64,000 nucleotides of DNA from Dyadobacter arcticus (GCF_011762185.1 NZ_JAASQJ010000005.1:124001-188000), one strand, 5' to 3'. Positions 1 through 8,411 are shown, numbered from the stretch's first letter. Notes: generated by a model not told the origin, from the sequence alone. Numbers and translations are program-made.

Positions 1-1
1 A

Positions 2-472
2 ATGCTGACCCAGGTAAGTGGCCGGGCAGGAAGGCGTGCCGATAAGCCCGGTATAGTTCTGATCCAAACTGCTAACCCATCGCAGAAGCTCCTCGAACGG
101 ATCGTTACAAATGATTATGAAGGAATGTATGAATCTGAGATCGTGGAGCGTGAAAAGTTCAGTTATCCGCCATTTACCAGATTAATAAAGGTCACCGTCA
201 AGCATCCAGATGAGGCAACTTCGGAAAGAGCTGCTAAGATTTTAGCGGAAAAATTAACGTCTAATCTGGGTGCAAGCCGGATTTTAGGACCTCAACCACC
301 TTTGGTTGAAAGAGTAAGAAATCAGTTTTTGTTCGATATTCTCATCAAACTTGAACGAGAAAAGATTAATTTTAAGGCGGCTAAGTCATTTATTCAGGAA
401 AAGGTAATTGACACATTGACCGATAAGACATTAAAAAGCATCCAGGTTGTCATCGATGTGGATTGTTTCTAA
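2..472 (+). CDS. priA: Primosomal protein N' (PriA helicase), C-terminal part
   Basis: This is the last ~156 residues of the PriA replication-restart helicase; the gene runs off the left edge. The segment opens with the helicase motif QVSGRAGR, typical of motif VI in PriA, followed by the conserved C-terminal stretch with FSYPPF and a later GPQPP. PriA binds D-loops and forks and reloads the replicative helicase in the cytoplasm. The ATG at position 2 is an internal methionine, not the true start. The stop lies 27 bases before pyk, so the two may be co-transcribed. Confidence 0.93.
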   Translation: MLTQVSGRAGRRADKPGIVLIQTANPSQKLLERIVTNDYEGMYESEIVEREKFSYPPFTRLIKVTVKHPDEATSERAAKILAEKLTSNLGASRILGPQPPLVERVRNQFLFDILIKLEREKINFKAAKSFIQEKVIDTLTDKTLKSIQVVIDVDCF

Positions 473-499
473 AAACCATTACTTACTGCGTACTCATCT

Positions 500-1939
500 A
501 TGTCTTCCAAAAAAACAAGAATTGTTGCAACCGTAGGCCCCGCCTCTGAAACGAAAGAAACATTATATGCATTGGCAAAAGCCGGAGTCAACGTTTTTCG
601 GCTTAATTTCTCCCACGGCACGCACGCCGATCACCTTGCAAGATTAACTACCATTCGCGAAATCAATGAAGAATATGGTCTGAACCTTGCGATTTTGCAG
701 GATTTACAAGGCCCAAAAATCCGGATTGGTCTTGTCGCCGATAAGGAAGGTGTTTTAATTGAAGCGGGTAAAAAACTGATCTTATCTAATACCGAAGTTC
801 TGGGAACAGCCGAAAAGGTTAGTACGCCCTACGACGGCATGTATAATGATGTAAAAATTGGCGATCGTATTTTGATGGATGACGGAAAGCTGGAAGTACT
901 GGTTACCGGAATGGACGGAACCGACGTGGTTACGGAGGTGATTTATGGGGGTTATCTCAAATCAAAAAAAGGCGTAAACCTTCCCAATACCAGAGTTTCC
1001 ATGCCATCAGTAACTACCAAGGATTATGAAGATCTGGATTTTGGCCTTGAACATAACGTGGAATGGGTCGCATTGTCTTTTGTTCGTACGGCTGCTGAAA
1101 TCATAAAAATAAAAGAATATATTACCAGCAAGGGTAAAACGGCGCGGCTCGTTGCCAAGATAGAAAAGCCGGAGGCGATATTGAATATTGATGAAATCAT
1201 TGAAGCTACTGATGCGATAATGGTAGCTCGTGGTGACTTGGGAGTAGAACTTCCCGCAGAGGAAGTTCCGATGATCCAGAAAATGATCGTCGACAAATGC
1301 AATAAGGCAGGGAAACCGGTCATTGTGGCAACTCAAATGCTGGAAAGCATGATCGAAAGTCCGCGCGCAACCCGTGCGGAACTAAATGATGTTGCTAACT
1401 CCGTTTTGGACGGCGCTGATGCAGTAATGTTAAGTGCTGAAACTGCCTCAGGTATGTATCCGCTGCTAGCCGTAGAAAGTATGACACGTACGATTGAAAA
1501 GGTGGAATCTTCTACTAACAGCATATATTTTAAACACCATGCCTTTGTAAATGAAAATTCCGGTACTTATAAGCTGAACGATAATGTTGTGATGAGCGCC
1601 TGTCGTCTTGCTCGTGATACGCAAGCCGCTGCGATTATTGGGATTACGCGCTCTGGCTACACTTCCTTCAGATTATCCCATCACCGTCCAAAAGCCAATT
1701 TACTGATTTTCACTTCCAATAAAGTGCTTATGAACCAGCTTGCATTGTATTGGGGCACCAAAGTATTCTTTTACGATCGTGATCAGGGCGTATCCACGGA
1801 TGATCTAATCGAGGATATTAAGCTTTTCCTGGTTGAAAAAGGAGAATTGCAAAAAGGCGATGTATTTATCAACACCCTCAGTATGCCTGTTTCGCGGCAA
1901 CGCAAAACGAATACAGTGAAATTGAGTGTGGTTGAGTAA
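500..1939 (+). CDS. pyk: Pyruvate kinase
   Basis: Converts phosphoenolpyruvate and ADP to pyruvate and ATP, the last step of glycolysis. The 479-residue length is normal for the family. Visible signatures are the N-terminal RIVATVGPAS and RLNFSHG, the active-site stretch LVAKIEKPEAILNIDEI with the catalytic Lys, MVARGDLGVE, and the ATQMLESM and DVANSVLDGADAVMLS blocks. The C-terminal allosteric domain (about residues 345-479) is present. It follows priA by 27 bases and is followed by a strong hairpin terminator. Confidence 0.97.
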   Translation: MSSKKTRIVATVGPASETKETLYALAKAGVNVFRLNFSHGTHADHLARLTTIREINEEYGLNLAILQDLQGPKIRIGLVADKEGVLIEAGKKLILSNTEVLGTAEKVSTPYDGMYNDVKIGDRILMDDGKLEVLVTGMDGTDVVTEVIYGGYLKSKKGVNLPNTRVSMPSVTTKDYEDLDFGLEHNVEWVALSFVRTAAEIIKIKEYITSKGKTARLVAKIEKPEAILNIDEIIEATDAIMVARGDLGVELPAEEVPMIQKMIVDKCNKAGKPVIVATQMLESMIESPRATRAELNDVANSVLDGADAVMLSAETASGMYPLLAVESMTRTIEKVESSTNSIYFKHHAFVNENSGTYKLNDNVVMSACRLARDTQAAAIIGITRSGYTSFRLSHHRPKANLLIFTSNKVLMNQLALYWGTKVFFYDRDQGVSTDDLIEDIKLFLVEKGELQKGDVFINTLSMPVSRQRKTNTVKLSVVE

Positions 1940-1963
1940 AAAGAATATAGCATTTTATTTCAG

Positions 1964-2000
1964 GAAGCAGCAGGGTATCCCCTTGCTGCTTCTTGGTTTT
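1964..2000 (+). terminator. Rho-independent terminator after pyk
   Basis: A 12-bp stem with one G-T pair (1964-1975 with 1981-1992, GAAGCAGCA pairing with TGCTGCTTC) and a 5-base loop, followed by TTGGTTTT. It sits 24 bases after the pyk stop. Confidence 0.75.
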
Positions 2001-2072
2001 CAGATATTTTACCGTTAGAAAATTGATATTCTACCGCAGGAAAAATAAGAAATACGGAAAATCAAAATTGAT

Positions 2073-2080
2073 TATATTTG
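2073..2080 (+). promoter_or_regulatory. Bacteroidota -7 promoter element for the Uma2-like gene
   Basis: TATATTTG matches the TAnnTTTG -7 box. It overlaps an in-frame TTG at 2078, which argues against that TTG as start and for the ATG at 2105. Confidence 0.5.
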
Positions 2081-2104
2081 ATACTAAGCAAACGGATCAC
2101 CACC

Positions 2105-2728
2105 ATGATAGCTTCACCAGTTCCGAGCAATGTTTTTCCAAAAGCCTCTGCGAAGAATGTACCCAACGTTTTGATTCATGAAATAATAGACGGCAAACCT
2201 TACTATCGGAAAGGTTATCGTGATGTATTGAACAGAACCCGGACAATTGACGACATATTGGGAACCAGCTCGCTACAAGCATTTATTATTACATATCTGC
2301 TCACAATCATTGTCAGACATTTGGATGAGAATCAATATACCTTTTTGACCAATGAAGCTGGACTTCATCTGGATAGGAAGAATAACCTTGCAGGCGACAT
2401 TCTGATTTTTGAAAACAATCAACTCCCGATAGAGTTGATTAATAAAAAGTATATATCGGTAACTCCCAAAATTTGCATCGAGGTTGACACAAACATCGAG
2501 ACCAAAGAATATTCTGAAAACAGTTACATAACCCTGAAAACCAAGAAACTCCTGGATTTTGGTGCTGAAAAAGTGATTTGGTTTTCAACTGAGCCTAAGA
2601 AAGTGATGATCGCGACCTCAGGTTCAGACTGGCAGGTACTGGATTGGAACCAGGATGTGATCATCTTGGATGGAATTATTTGTAACGTTGGAAAATACCT
2701 TAAAGACAAAGGATCTGAATTTGCATAA
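2105..2728 (+). CDS. Uma2-family putative restriction-endonuclease-fold protein
   Basis: A 207-residue cytoplasmic protein resembling the Uma2/DUF820 group, which have a PD-(D/E)XK nuclease fold and mostly unknown function. Acidic residues that could form the core are in AGDILIF (around residue 95) and CIEVD (around 127), followed by a Lys-rich helix TKKLLDFGAEKVIWF where the family has its conserved Lys/Tyr region. The similarity is weaker than for the Uma2 gene at 9213-9824, so the family call is moderate. I chose the ATG at 2105 because an upstream TTG (2078) lies inside the apparent promoter. The gene stands alone between two terminators. Confidence 0.6.
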   Translation: MIASPVPSNVFPKASAKNVPNVLIHEIIDGKPYYRKGYRDVLNRTRTIDDILGTSSLQAFIITYLLTIIVRHLDENQYTFLTNEAGLHLDRKNNLAGDILIFENNQLPIELINKKYISVTPKICIEVDTNIETKEYSENSYITLKTKKLLDFGAEKVIWFSTEPKKVMIATSGSDWQVLDWNQDVIILDGIICNVGKYLKDKGSEFA

Positions 2729-2753
2729 ACTATACCTAACTAAGTCAACTCAG

Positions 2754-2785
2754 AAAACGGCGAATCATCCTTCGCCGTTTTTTAT
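2754..2785 (+). terminator. Rho-independent terminator
   Basis: A perfect 11-bp stem (2754-2764 with 2771-2781, core ACGGCGAA/TTCGCCGT), a 6-base loop and a T-run. It lies 25 bases after the Uma2-like stop. Confidence 0.85.
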
Positions 2786-2794
2786 TTGCTTAAT

Positions 2795-2864
2795 AACTAA
2801 TAAAATAGTTTTGAAACTAAGTAAATAGTATTAACTTTGATTTACCGGTTTATTTAGTACTAAA
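2795..2864 (+). promoter_or_regulatory. Operator cluster for the BlaI-type repressor
   Basis: Three dyads lie in the 82 bases before blaI. Two share the form ACTA-N6-TAGT: AACTA-N6-TAGTT at 2795-2810 and ACTA-N6-TAGT at 2816-2829. They are offset by 20 bases, about two helical turns. The third is the perfect 12-bp palindrome TTTAGTACTAAA at 2853-2864. Known BlaI/MecI operators have ACTACA/TGTAGT-type arms, so these are good candidates for autorepression of the operon. The first two flank and overlap the -33 element, and the third lies after the -7 box. Confidence 0.6.
2810..2839 (+). promoter_or_regulatory. Promoter of the blaI-M56 operon
   Basis: TTTG at 2810-2813, 18 bases, then TAACTTTG at 2832-2839, matching the Bacteroidota TTTG/TAnnTTTG promoter. 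The start codon follows 37 bases later. Confidence 0.65.
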
Positions 2865-2876
2865 AGATCAATTAAT

Positions 2877-3251
2877 ATGGATATTCGCACGCTTACCCGC
2901 GCTGAAGAAGAAATAATGAGGATACTCTGGCACCTCCAAAAAGCCTTTGTAAAAGATATACTGGCTGAGATTCCGGAACCCAAGCCTGCCTACAATACAG
3001 TTTCCACGATCATCCGGATTTTAGAGAAAAAGGAGGTTGTAGGTTACACCGCCTACGGAAAAACCCACGAATATTTCCCTTTGATCAGCGAGGAAGAATA
3101 TAAGCGTTACGAGATGAAACAGTTGATGGTCAATTATTTTGACAACTCTCTCCCCAATCTGGTTTCATTCTTCGTGAAAGACAATGATCTCAAAACCAAG
3201 GATTTGGATGAAATTATGAAACTCATCAATGATCATAAAAACGACCAATAA
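2877..3251 (+). CDS. BlaI/MecI/CopY-family transcriptional repressor
   Basis: A 124-residue winged-helix repressor of the penicillinase-repressor family. The N-terminus has the family pattern LTRAEEEIMRILW, then the recognition region PAYNTVSTIIRILEKKEVV (about residues 39-57) and the wing with GKTHEYFPLIS. The C-terminal helices (about 75-124) would form the dimerisation and cleavage region. In known systems such repressors are cleaved when a partner M56 membrane protease senses a signal. Two such partners follow, the first 12 bases downstream. ACTA-N6-TAGT dyads around its promoter suggest autoregulation. The inducing signal is unknown; nothing here points to beta-lactams. Confidence 0.9.
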   Translation: MDIRTLTRAEEEIMRILWHLQKAFVKDILAEIPEPKPAYNTVSTIIRILEKKEVVGYTAYGKTHEYFPLISEEEYKRYEMKQLMVNYFDNSLPNLVSFFVKDNDLKTKDLDEIMKLINDHKNDQ

Positions 3252-3263
3252 AATCTGTTAGCC

Positions 3264-5021
3264 ATGGATACTTTAATCTATTTCGGCAAGGTTAATTTGT
3301 ATTGGATTATGCTTTACGCCTGTTACTGGCTCATGTTGCGTAACCATACTTTTTTTAAATGGAACCGCTTTTATCTTCTCGGGTCCTTATGCATTGCATT
3401 TACATTGCCTCTCATTATTTATCCGGAAACTGCTCCAACGCTTCCGGTGAACTATGAAATTACAGCCGCCGATTTCACATTTGCGCCAACGGAAAATGTT
3501 GAAAAGCCACTGATGACCTGGCCTCAGATAATCTGGCTTATTTACGGAATCGGTTTTTCGATTGCAACTTATCACTTGGCTTACCATATCCTGCAACTGA
3601 AAAAATTTTTGAATGCAGGTGAAATCATTGACTTAGATGACTGTAAAGTGGTGCTGATCGATTCCAATCACATTGGATCATTCTCATTCCTAAAATGGAT
3701 CGTAATCAATAGAAGTGACTACGAAAACCACTTTGATTCGATTCTAAGGCACGAAATGGTGCATACTCATCAGTGGCATAGTTTAGATATTTTGTTTACC
3801 GAGGTGATGAAGGTTGTCTTTTGGTTCAATCCAGTGTTGCCGCTTTACAAGCGCTCTTTTCAGGAAGTACACGAGTTTCTCGCTGATGAACAAGCTCCAA
3901 ATCGGGAACATTATGCAAAATTTTTGGTTGCCTACGCTCTTCACGCACCCGTTGCTTCCCTTACCAATCATTTTTTCAAACCATCACAAATCAAAAGCCG
4001 AATCCAGATGATCTACAAACACAGAACTTCGAAATGGTTATTGAGTACTTATTTGATCGCATTTAGTCTCATTGGTTTTGCGGCTTTAATCATCGCCGGT
4101 TGTGAACGCAAGGAAAATGACCAGCCCATCGCGGAAAGAAAAGCATTGGGTAAGGAAGCAATTGCTGATAAGAAGATCTTCACAGTCGTTGAAGAGCAAC
4201 CCAAATTCCCAGGAGGAAATAAGGCGATGTTTAAATTCCTTGGTGATCATTTAAAATATCCTGAGAAGGCGGTGAAATCAAACATAACCGGAAGGGTATT
4301 CCTTTCCTTTGTTGTAACAGAAAATGGCGAAATAGCTGATATTCAGGTGTTGAAAGGGCTTGGATATGGCTGCGATGAGGAAGCGATCAGAGTTTTGTCT
4401 CAATTCCCAAAATGGGAACCCGGAAAACAGGGCGGTATCCCTGTAAATGTAAGGTATAACCTGCCCATCAACTTTCAGATTGAAGATGAAACTGGTGCAA
4501 ACAAAGGCACTTCCAAATCCGGCCTTGTTCTCAAAACAAATGATGGTAAAAAACCTTTAATGATCGTGAACGGGAAAGTGATGAGTACGAGCGACCTTGC
4601 CAAAGTCAATACGGCTAACATCAAAAGCGTAAAGGTTTTAAAAGACGATTATGCACTGGTAGCATATGGCGATAAGGGGAAAAACGGCGTTTTGGAAATC
4701 GAAGTTGGCGATGCGCCAGCAGCGAATACACCGCGAACCGATGTCACGATCTCCGATGACAGACCAGCTATGAATCTACAAAAGCCAGCCGTTCCTGATC
4801 AAACGTCAAGCTCACTGACACAACTATCTATAAAAAGCAGTCTCTCTACGGCACAACCGCTGGTTATTATCGACGGTATCAAGCAAGAACAGCGCGGTTC
4901 AGCGGCGTATGAGCATTTGAACCGGGATGTTATCAAAACTATTTCTGTTGTAAAGAATCCTCTTTCAAATTACGGCGCGGAAGGGCGCGACGGCGTTGTT
5001 TATATCACTACAAAAAAGTGA
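3264..5021 (+). CDS. BlaR1-like M56 metallopeptidase with TonB C-terminal and plug-like modules
   Basis: A 585-residue membrane sensor protease. Membrane segments lie near residues 10-25, 37-53 and 87-107. The M56 zinc motif HEMVH is at 163-167, and another membrane segment at about 258-277 ends in AGC. A TonB C-terminal-like domain follows (about 300-395, from FPGGNKAMFKFL to the PINFQ strand). The C-terminus carries two copies of a short module resembling the SusC/RagA plug: LMIVNGK...IKSVKVLKDD...YGDKGKNGVLEI (about 412-458) and LVIIDGI...IKTISVVKNP...YGAEGRDGVVYITTKK (about 530-585). Family knowledge predicts cleavage of the BlaI repressor; the role of the C-terminal modules is inference. 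The next paralogue starts 4 bases after the stop. Confidence 0.85.
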   Translation: MDTLIYFGKVNLYWIMLYACYWLMLRNHTFFKWNRFYLLGSLCIAFTLPLIIYPETAPTLPVNYEITAADFTFAPTENVEKPLMTWPQIIWLIYGIGFSIATYHLAYHILQLKKFLNAGEIIDLDDCKVVLIDSNHIGSFSFLKWIVINRSDYENHFDSILRHEMVHTHQWHSLDILFTEVMKVVFWFNPVLPLYKRSFQEVHEFLADEQAPNREHYAKFLVAYALHAPVASLTNHFFKPSQIKSRIQMIYKHRTSKWLLSTYLIAFSLIGFAALIIAGCERKENDQPIAERKALGKEAIADKKIFTVVEEQPKFPGGNKAMFKFLGDHLKYPEKAVKSNITGRVFLSFVVTENGEIADIQVLKGLGYGCDEEAIRVLSQFPKWEPGKQGGIPVNVRYNLPINFQIEDETGANKGTSKSGLVLKTNDGKKPLMIVNGKVMSTSDLAKVNTANIKSVKVLKDDYALVAYGDKGKNGVLEIEVGDAPAANTPRTDVTISDDRPAMNLQKPAVPDQTSSSLTQLSIKSSLSTAQPLVIIDGIKQEQRGSAAYEHLNRDVIKTISVVKNPLSNYGAEGRDGVVYITTKK

Positions 5022-5025
5022 AGCT

Positions 5026-6813
5026 ATGGAAACGCTCCTCTATCTTGCAAAAATCAATGTATTTCTCGCCGTATTTTATAGCTGCTTTTGGCTGCTATTC
5101 CGCAAACACACATTTTTTCATTGGAACCGGTTTTACCTTTTAGGATCGCTTATCATTTCTCTAATACTTCCTTCCATTAAGGTTTCAGAAACTTATACAG
5201 AATCTATTCCGGCAGCTATTTATAACATTCCGGCGTCGCAGACATTGGCGGCTGTTTCCCAGGTCGAAAAACCAGCGCTGGACTGGACAACATTCTTGCT
5301 ACCCATTTATTGCGCGGGCGTTATCGTGTTTCTTTCTCGCCTCCTTCTATCTTTTTATAAGCTTTTTATTACAATACAAAAAAGCGCCCGTCTTAATGTT
5401 GAAGGGCACACCCTTGTACTGTTGGATGAAACGCAACGGGTGGATACCAGTTCTTTTTCCTTCTTCAAATGGTTAGTTGTCAGCGCCGAAGATTATAAAC
5501 ACAATCCAGATGTCATTTTAAGACATGAATATGTCCATATCCGGCAATGGCACAGCCTGGACATTGTATTTGTTGAATTCCTGAAAGTGGTTTTTTGGAT
5601 AAACCCGGTGGTTTGGTTTTACAAACGTTCGATGCAGGCCGTTCACGAATTTCTAGCGGATCAGCAGATTTCTGACCGTGATCAATACGCCAATTTCCTT
5701 GTGTCCTATGCACTTAATGTGCCTCAAACAACGGTTACCAATCATTTCTTTGATTCATCATTACTCAAAAGCAGGATCCGCATGATCTATAAAAATCCGA
5801 CATCGCGCTGGTTGCTGGGAAAATATATTTTGATATTACCAATCACATTGCTGGCTGTTTTTCTTACTGCTGCCCGTGAACAAGTGCCTGAGCAAAGCAT
5901 TCAGAATAAGGTTGAGTTAGTCCGGGATAAAATCGTCTTTATGAAAAGCGACTCTGTCAACATCAGCGGTTCCGTGATTGATGGAAAAGGCAATAAAATA
6001 TCAGACGCGATCATTGTTCTGGCCGGATCAAAACGGGGTACTTCGACAGACATGGATGGGAAATTTGAATTAAATGCAATGCCTGTTGACGGCAGACTGG
6101 TGATCAGCCACGTAAAATTCAAGTCGCTCGAATTGCTTTTAGAAAAGAACAAAACCATTTATAGTATCACGCTGCATGAAGACGCTGCGGTCAATTCGGT
6201 CGCAGAGAAGTCCGGGGACAAATTTGTCAACTATAATGTTGGTAAATCAAATCAATCCACCAAAAGCGGGTTTAAAGTGATCGAACAAAAGCCACAGTTT
6301 CCTGGCGGGCATGCGGCCATGATAGATTGGCTGAAAGATAATATGAGATATCCTGAACGCGCCTTGATGGTCAATGTTGGAGGGATTGCCCTTGTTCAGT
6401 TTACAGTTGATGAGGAGGGCAAAATTGGCGACGTTGTGCTAATTAAAGGTATTGGTTTCGGAATTGACTGGGAAGCCGTAAATCTGGTAAAAAAAATGCC
6501 TAAATGGGAGCCTGCCATTCAGAACGGAAAGCCCGTTGCGATGACTCAAGCGATAGAAATCAAGTTTGACCTTGAAGAAGGGAGACTCAAAACAAGGCAG
6601 GGCTTATTCCTAAAAGTCAAACAACCGGAAAGTTTGTTTACAATGGACGACCTTGGAAGACAATTAAAGAAAATCTTTGATTTTTCAGTGCTTGAGAACG
6701 TCCCGACACCGGTTAAAAGTGACACAGTTCGTACTTCCCACGTAACCTACAGATACATTCCTTATCAAATTGCAACTCCGCGGTACAAGTATCACAAGCC
6801 GACCCAATACTAG
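5026..6813 (+). CDS. Second BlaR1-like M56 metallopeptidase with carboxypeptidase-regulatory-like and TonB domains
   Basis: A 595-residue paralogue of the preceding protein. The N-termini align closely (METLLYLAKIN with HTFFHWNRFYLLGSL versus MDTLIYFGKVN with HTFFKWNRFYLLGSL). The zinc motif HEYVH is at 167-171 and a membrane segment lies near 262-282. A beta-sandwich resembling CarboxypepD_reg follows (about 318-395, with ISGSVIDGKGN and GTSTDMDGKFEL). Then comes a TonB C-terminal-like domain (about 425-520, FPGGHAAMIDWL to AIEIKF). It lacks the two plug-like modules of its neighbour. The ATG at 5026 is preferred over a TTG at 4996, which lies inside the upstream gene. Local duplication is likely, with different periplasmic modules then gained or lost. 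Confidence 0.85.
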   Translation: METLLYLAKINVFLAVFYSCFWLLFRKHTFFHWNRFYLLGSLIISLILPSIKVSETYTESIPAAIYNIPASQTLAAVSQVEKPALDWTTFLLPIYCAGVIVFLSRLLLSFYKLFITIQKSARLNVEGHTLVLLDETQRVDTSSFSFFKWLVVSAEDYKHNPDVILRHEYVHIRQWHSLDIVFVEFLKVVFWINPVVWFYKRSMQAVHEFLADQQISDRDQYANFLVSYALNVPQTTVTNHFFDSSLLKSRIRMIYKNPTSRWLLGKYILILPITLLAVFLTAAREQVPEQSIQNKVELVRDKIVFMKSDSVNISGSVIDGKGNKISDAIIVLAGSKRGTSTDMDGKFELNAMPVDGRLVISHVKFKSLELLLEKNKTIYSITLHEDAAVNSVAEKSGDKFVNYNVGKSNQSTKSGFKVIEQKPQFPGGHAAMIDWLKDNMRYPERALMVNVGGIALVQFTVDEEGKIGDVVLIKGIGFGIDWEAVNLVKKMPKWEPAIQNGKPVAMTQAIEIKFDLEEGRLKTRQGLFLKVKQPESLFTMDDLGRQLKKIFDFSVLENVPTPVKSDTVRTSHVTYRYIPYQIATPRYKYHKPTQY

Positions 6814-6865
6814 AAGCGATCATGGCACGACTAGCAAAACTGGTCAAAAAGTCATTTGTTGAATT

Positions 6866-6906
6866 TGAATAATGTTTCGATATTTTCACATTCGAAACAT
6901 TATTCA
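6866..6906 (+). repeat. 15-bp perfect inverted repeat upstream of the oxidoreductase gene
   Basis: Arms at 6866-6880 and 6892-6906 (TGAATAATGTTTCGA and its exact reverse complement) enclose an 11-base spacer. The repeat ends 9 bases before the ATG at 6916. There is no T-run, so it is not an ordinary terminator. It could be an operator or an RNA hairpin covering the translation start. Confidence 0.7.
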
Positions 6907-6915
6907 TTTCACTGC

Positions 6916-7941
6916 ATGTCAATTCTCAAAGCAGCCATCATCGGGGGCGGCAGTATCGCCGACCAAAATCACATTCCCGCATTAAAAACACTTTCGGATC
7001 AGGTTGAAGTCACGGCGATTTGCAGCCGCGATTTAAGCAAAGCAAAAGCGCTTGCAGACAAACACGATATACCGTTTGCATTTAATGATGCGGCCAAAAT
7101 GTATGCAAGTGGAGGCAGGCCGGACATTGTCGTTAATTGCACTGCGAATAATCTGCATCACCCTTTTACCATTCAGGCGCTGGAAAATGGTTGTCACGTA
7201 TTTTGTGAAAAACCTCCTGCGATGAACGGCCAGCAAGCCAGGGAAATGGCCGCTATGGCCGCTCACAAAGGAAAAATTCTATCATATAACTTCCAATTGC
7301 GCCAAACGGAGGAATACGCATTACTCAAAAAATGTCTCAGCAATGGTGAATTAGGAAAGGTCTACCACATTAAAGCCAACTTCCTGCGCAGACGGGGAAT
7401 TCCAGGCTGGGGGAATTTTACAAACAAATCCATTCAGGGAGGCGGTGCATTGATCGATTTAGGCGTTCATATTCTCGATCTGGCGTTGGGAATTCTGGAT
7501 TATCAGATACCTGATCGCATTGTTGCCAACACCTATGATTTCATTGGGAAAGCCGGTGGAAAAGGATTGATGGGTGATTGGGATCCGGAAAAATTTGAGG
7601 TCGAAGACGCTTGTTTTGCACATTTGTCTTTCAGTGATAACGCCAGCATATCGCTATCCTCCTCTTTTGCTTTAAATACCAAAATGCAAAAAAATGTAAA
7701 CCTGGAGGTTTTCGGGACGCGCGCCGGGGCGCTACTGAACCCATTTACGATATATACAGAATTCGCCGGCGAGCTAACCAATATGGAGTTTCCACATCTT
7801 GAAGAAACAGATATTCAGCTTAAAAATACTGCTGCTTTCCTGGATGCATGTACAGGAAAGCAGAGTAACATTTGCAATGCAGAGCAAGGAGCGGTTTTAC
7901 AGGAAATCGTCGAGCGGATCTATCAAAGCGCTCAACAGTAG
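6916..7941 (+). CDS. Gfo/Idh/MocA-family NAD(P)-dependent oxidoreductase
   Basis: A 341-residue cytoplasmic oxidoreductase. The N-terminal Rossmann fold shows AAIIGGGSIADQNHIPAL, then the family signature FCEKPPAM (about residues 98-105), where the Lys is the usual catalytic residue. The C-terminal alpha/beta domain contains GGGALIDLGVHILDLALGILD with the conserved Asp/His pair. Family members oxidise or reduce sugars, inositols and related polyols; the substrate cannot be told from sequence. The ATG at 6916 puts the Rossmann motif at the usual distance from the start. The 15-bp inverted repeat just upstream suggests specific regulation. Confidence 0.88.
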   Translation: MSILKAAIIGGGSIADQNHIPALKTLSDQVEVTAICSRDLSKAKALADKHDIPFAFNDAAKMYASGGRPDIVVNCTANNLHHPFTIQALENGCHVFCEKPPAMNGQQAREMAAMAAHKGKILSYNFQLRQTEEYALLKKCLSNGELGKVYHIKANFLRRRGIPGWGNFTNKSIQGGGALIDLGVHILDLALGILDYQIPDRIVANTYDFIGKAGGKGLMGDWDPEKFEVEDACFAHLSFSDNASISLSSSFALNTKMQKNVNLEVFGTRAGALLNPFTIYTEFAGELTNMEFPHLEETDIQLKNTAAFLDACTGKQSNICNAEQGAVLQEIVERIYQSAQQ

Positions 7942-7947
7942 CTTATT

Positions 7948-7990
7948 AATAAAACTGCCCTGAAAATTTAATTTCCAGGGCAGTTTTATT
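7948..7990. terminator. Bidirectional terminator between convergent genes
   Basis: A perfect 15-bp stem (7948-7962 with 7976-7990, core AAAACTGCCCTG/CAGGGCAGTTTT) with a 13-base loop and A/T tracts within the stem ends. It sits between the oxidoreductase stop and the exbD stop and can serve both strands. Confidence 0.85.
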
Positions 7991-8007
7991 GGTATTTTAT
8001 GATGGCT

Positions 8008-8400
8008 CTATTTTGCAGTTGCCATGACCATTTTAATGTCATTCTTCGCTCCAAGTTCCAGCACATCTACCAAATCCTGAACGGCCAGGTTTTTGTCAAC
8101 CCTTAGCACAATGGTACGCTCTTCAACATTGGCAAAAATACTTTGAAGTTCTGCTTCAAGACGATCAAAAGGAATAGGCTCTTTATCAATAAAATAACCT
8201 TTATTTTCATCCACTGAAAGCGTGATCTGCTTTTTATACATCTGTTGTGATGCCGATGCTTTTGGTAACATCAGCTTGATCACATTCGGATTGGACATTG
8301 TCGAAATGATCAGGAAGAACAACAGAAGAAAAAACATGATATCGTTTAGAGAGTGCGTAAACACCTCCGGCACAAACCGGGTCTTGCGACGTATTTTCAT
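8008..8400 (-). CDS. exbD: ExbD/TolR-family biopolymer transport protein
   Basis: A 130-residue inner-membrane protein with one N-terminal membrane segment (about 20-37, IMFFLLLFFLIIS) and a periplasmic domain. The Asp in SLNDIMFF (about residue 20) matches the proton-conducting Asp of ExbD/TolR. With ExbB it forms the proton-driven motor that energises TonB-dependent outer-membrane import or Tol-type envelope work. It lies 11 bases after exbB. No tonB gene is adjacent, so the partner must be elsewhere. Confidence 0.9.
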   Translation of the reverse strand: MKIRRKTRFVPEVFTHSLNDIMFFLLLFFLIISTMSNPNVIKLMLPKASASQQMYKKQITLSVDENKGYFIDKEPIPFDRLEAELQSIFANVEERTIVLRVDKNLAVQDLVDVLELGAKNDIKMVMATAK

Positions 8401-8411
8401 ATTTTTATATT

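Noticed and set aside
4996-5025. Upstream TTG start for the second M56 gene
   Set aside because: It would overlap the preceding gene, and the ATG at 5026 gives a start that aligns with the paralogue's METLL/MDTLI N-terminus.
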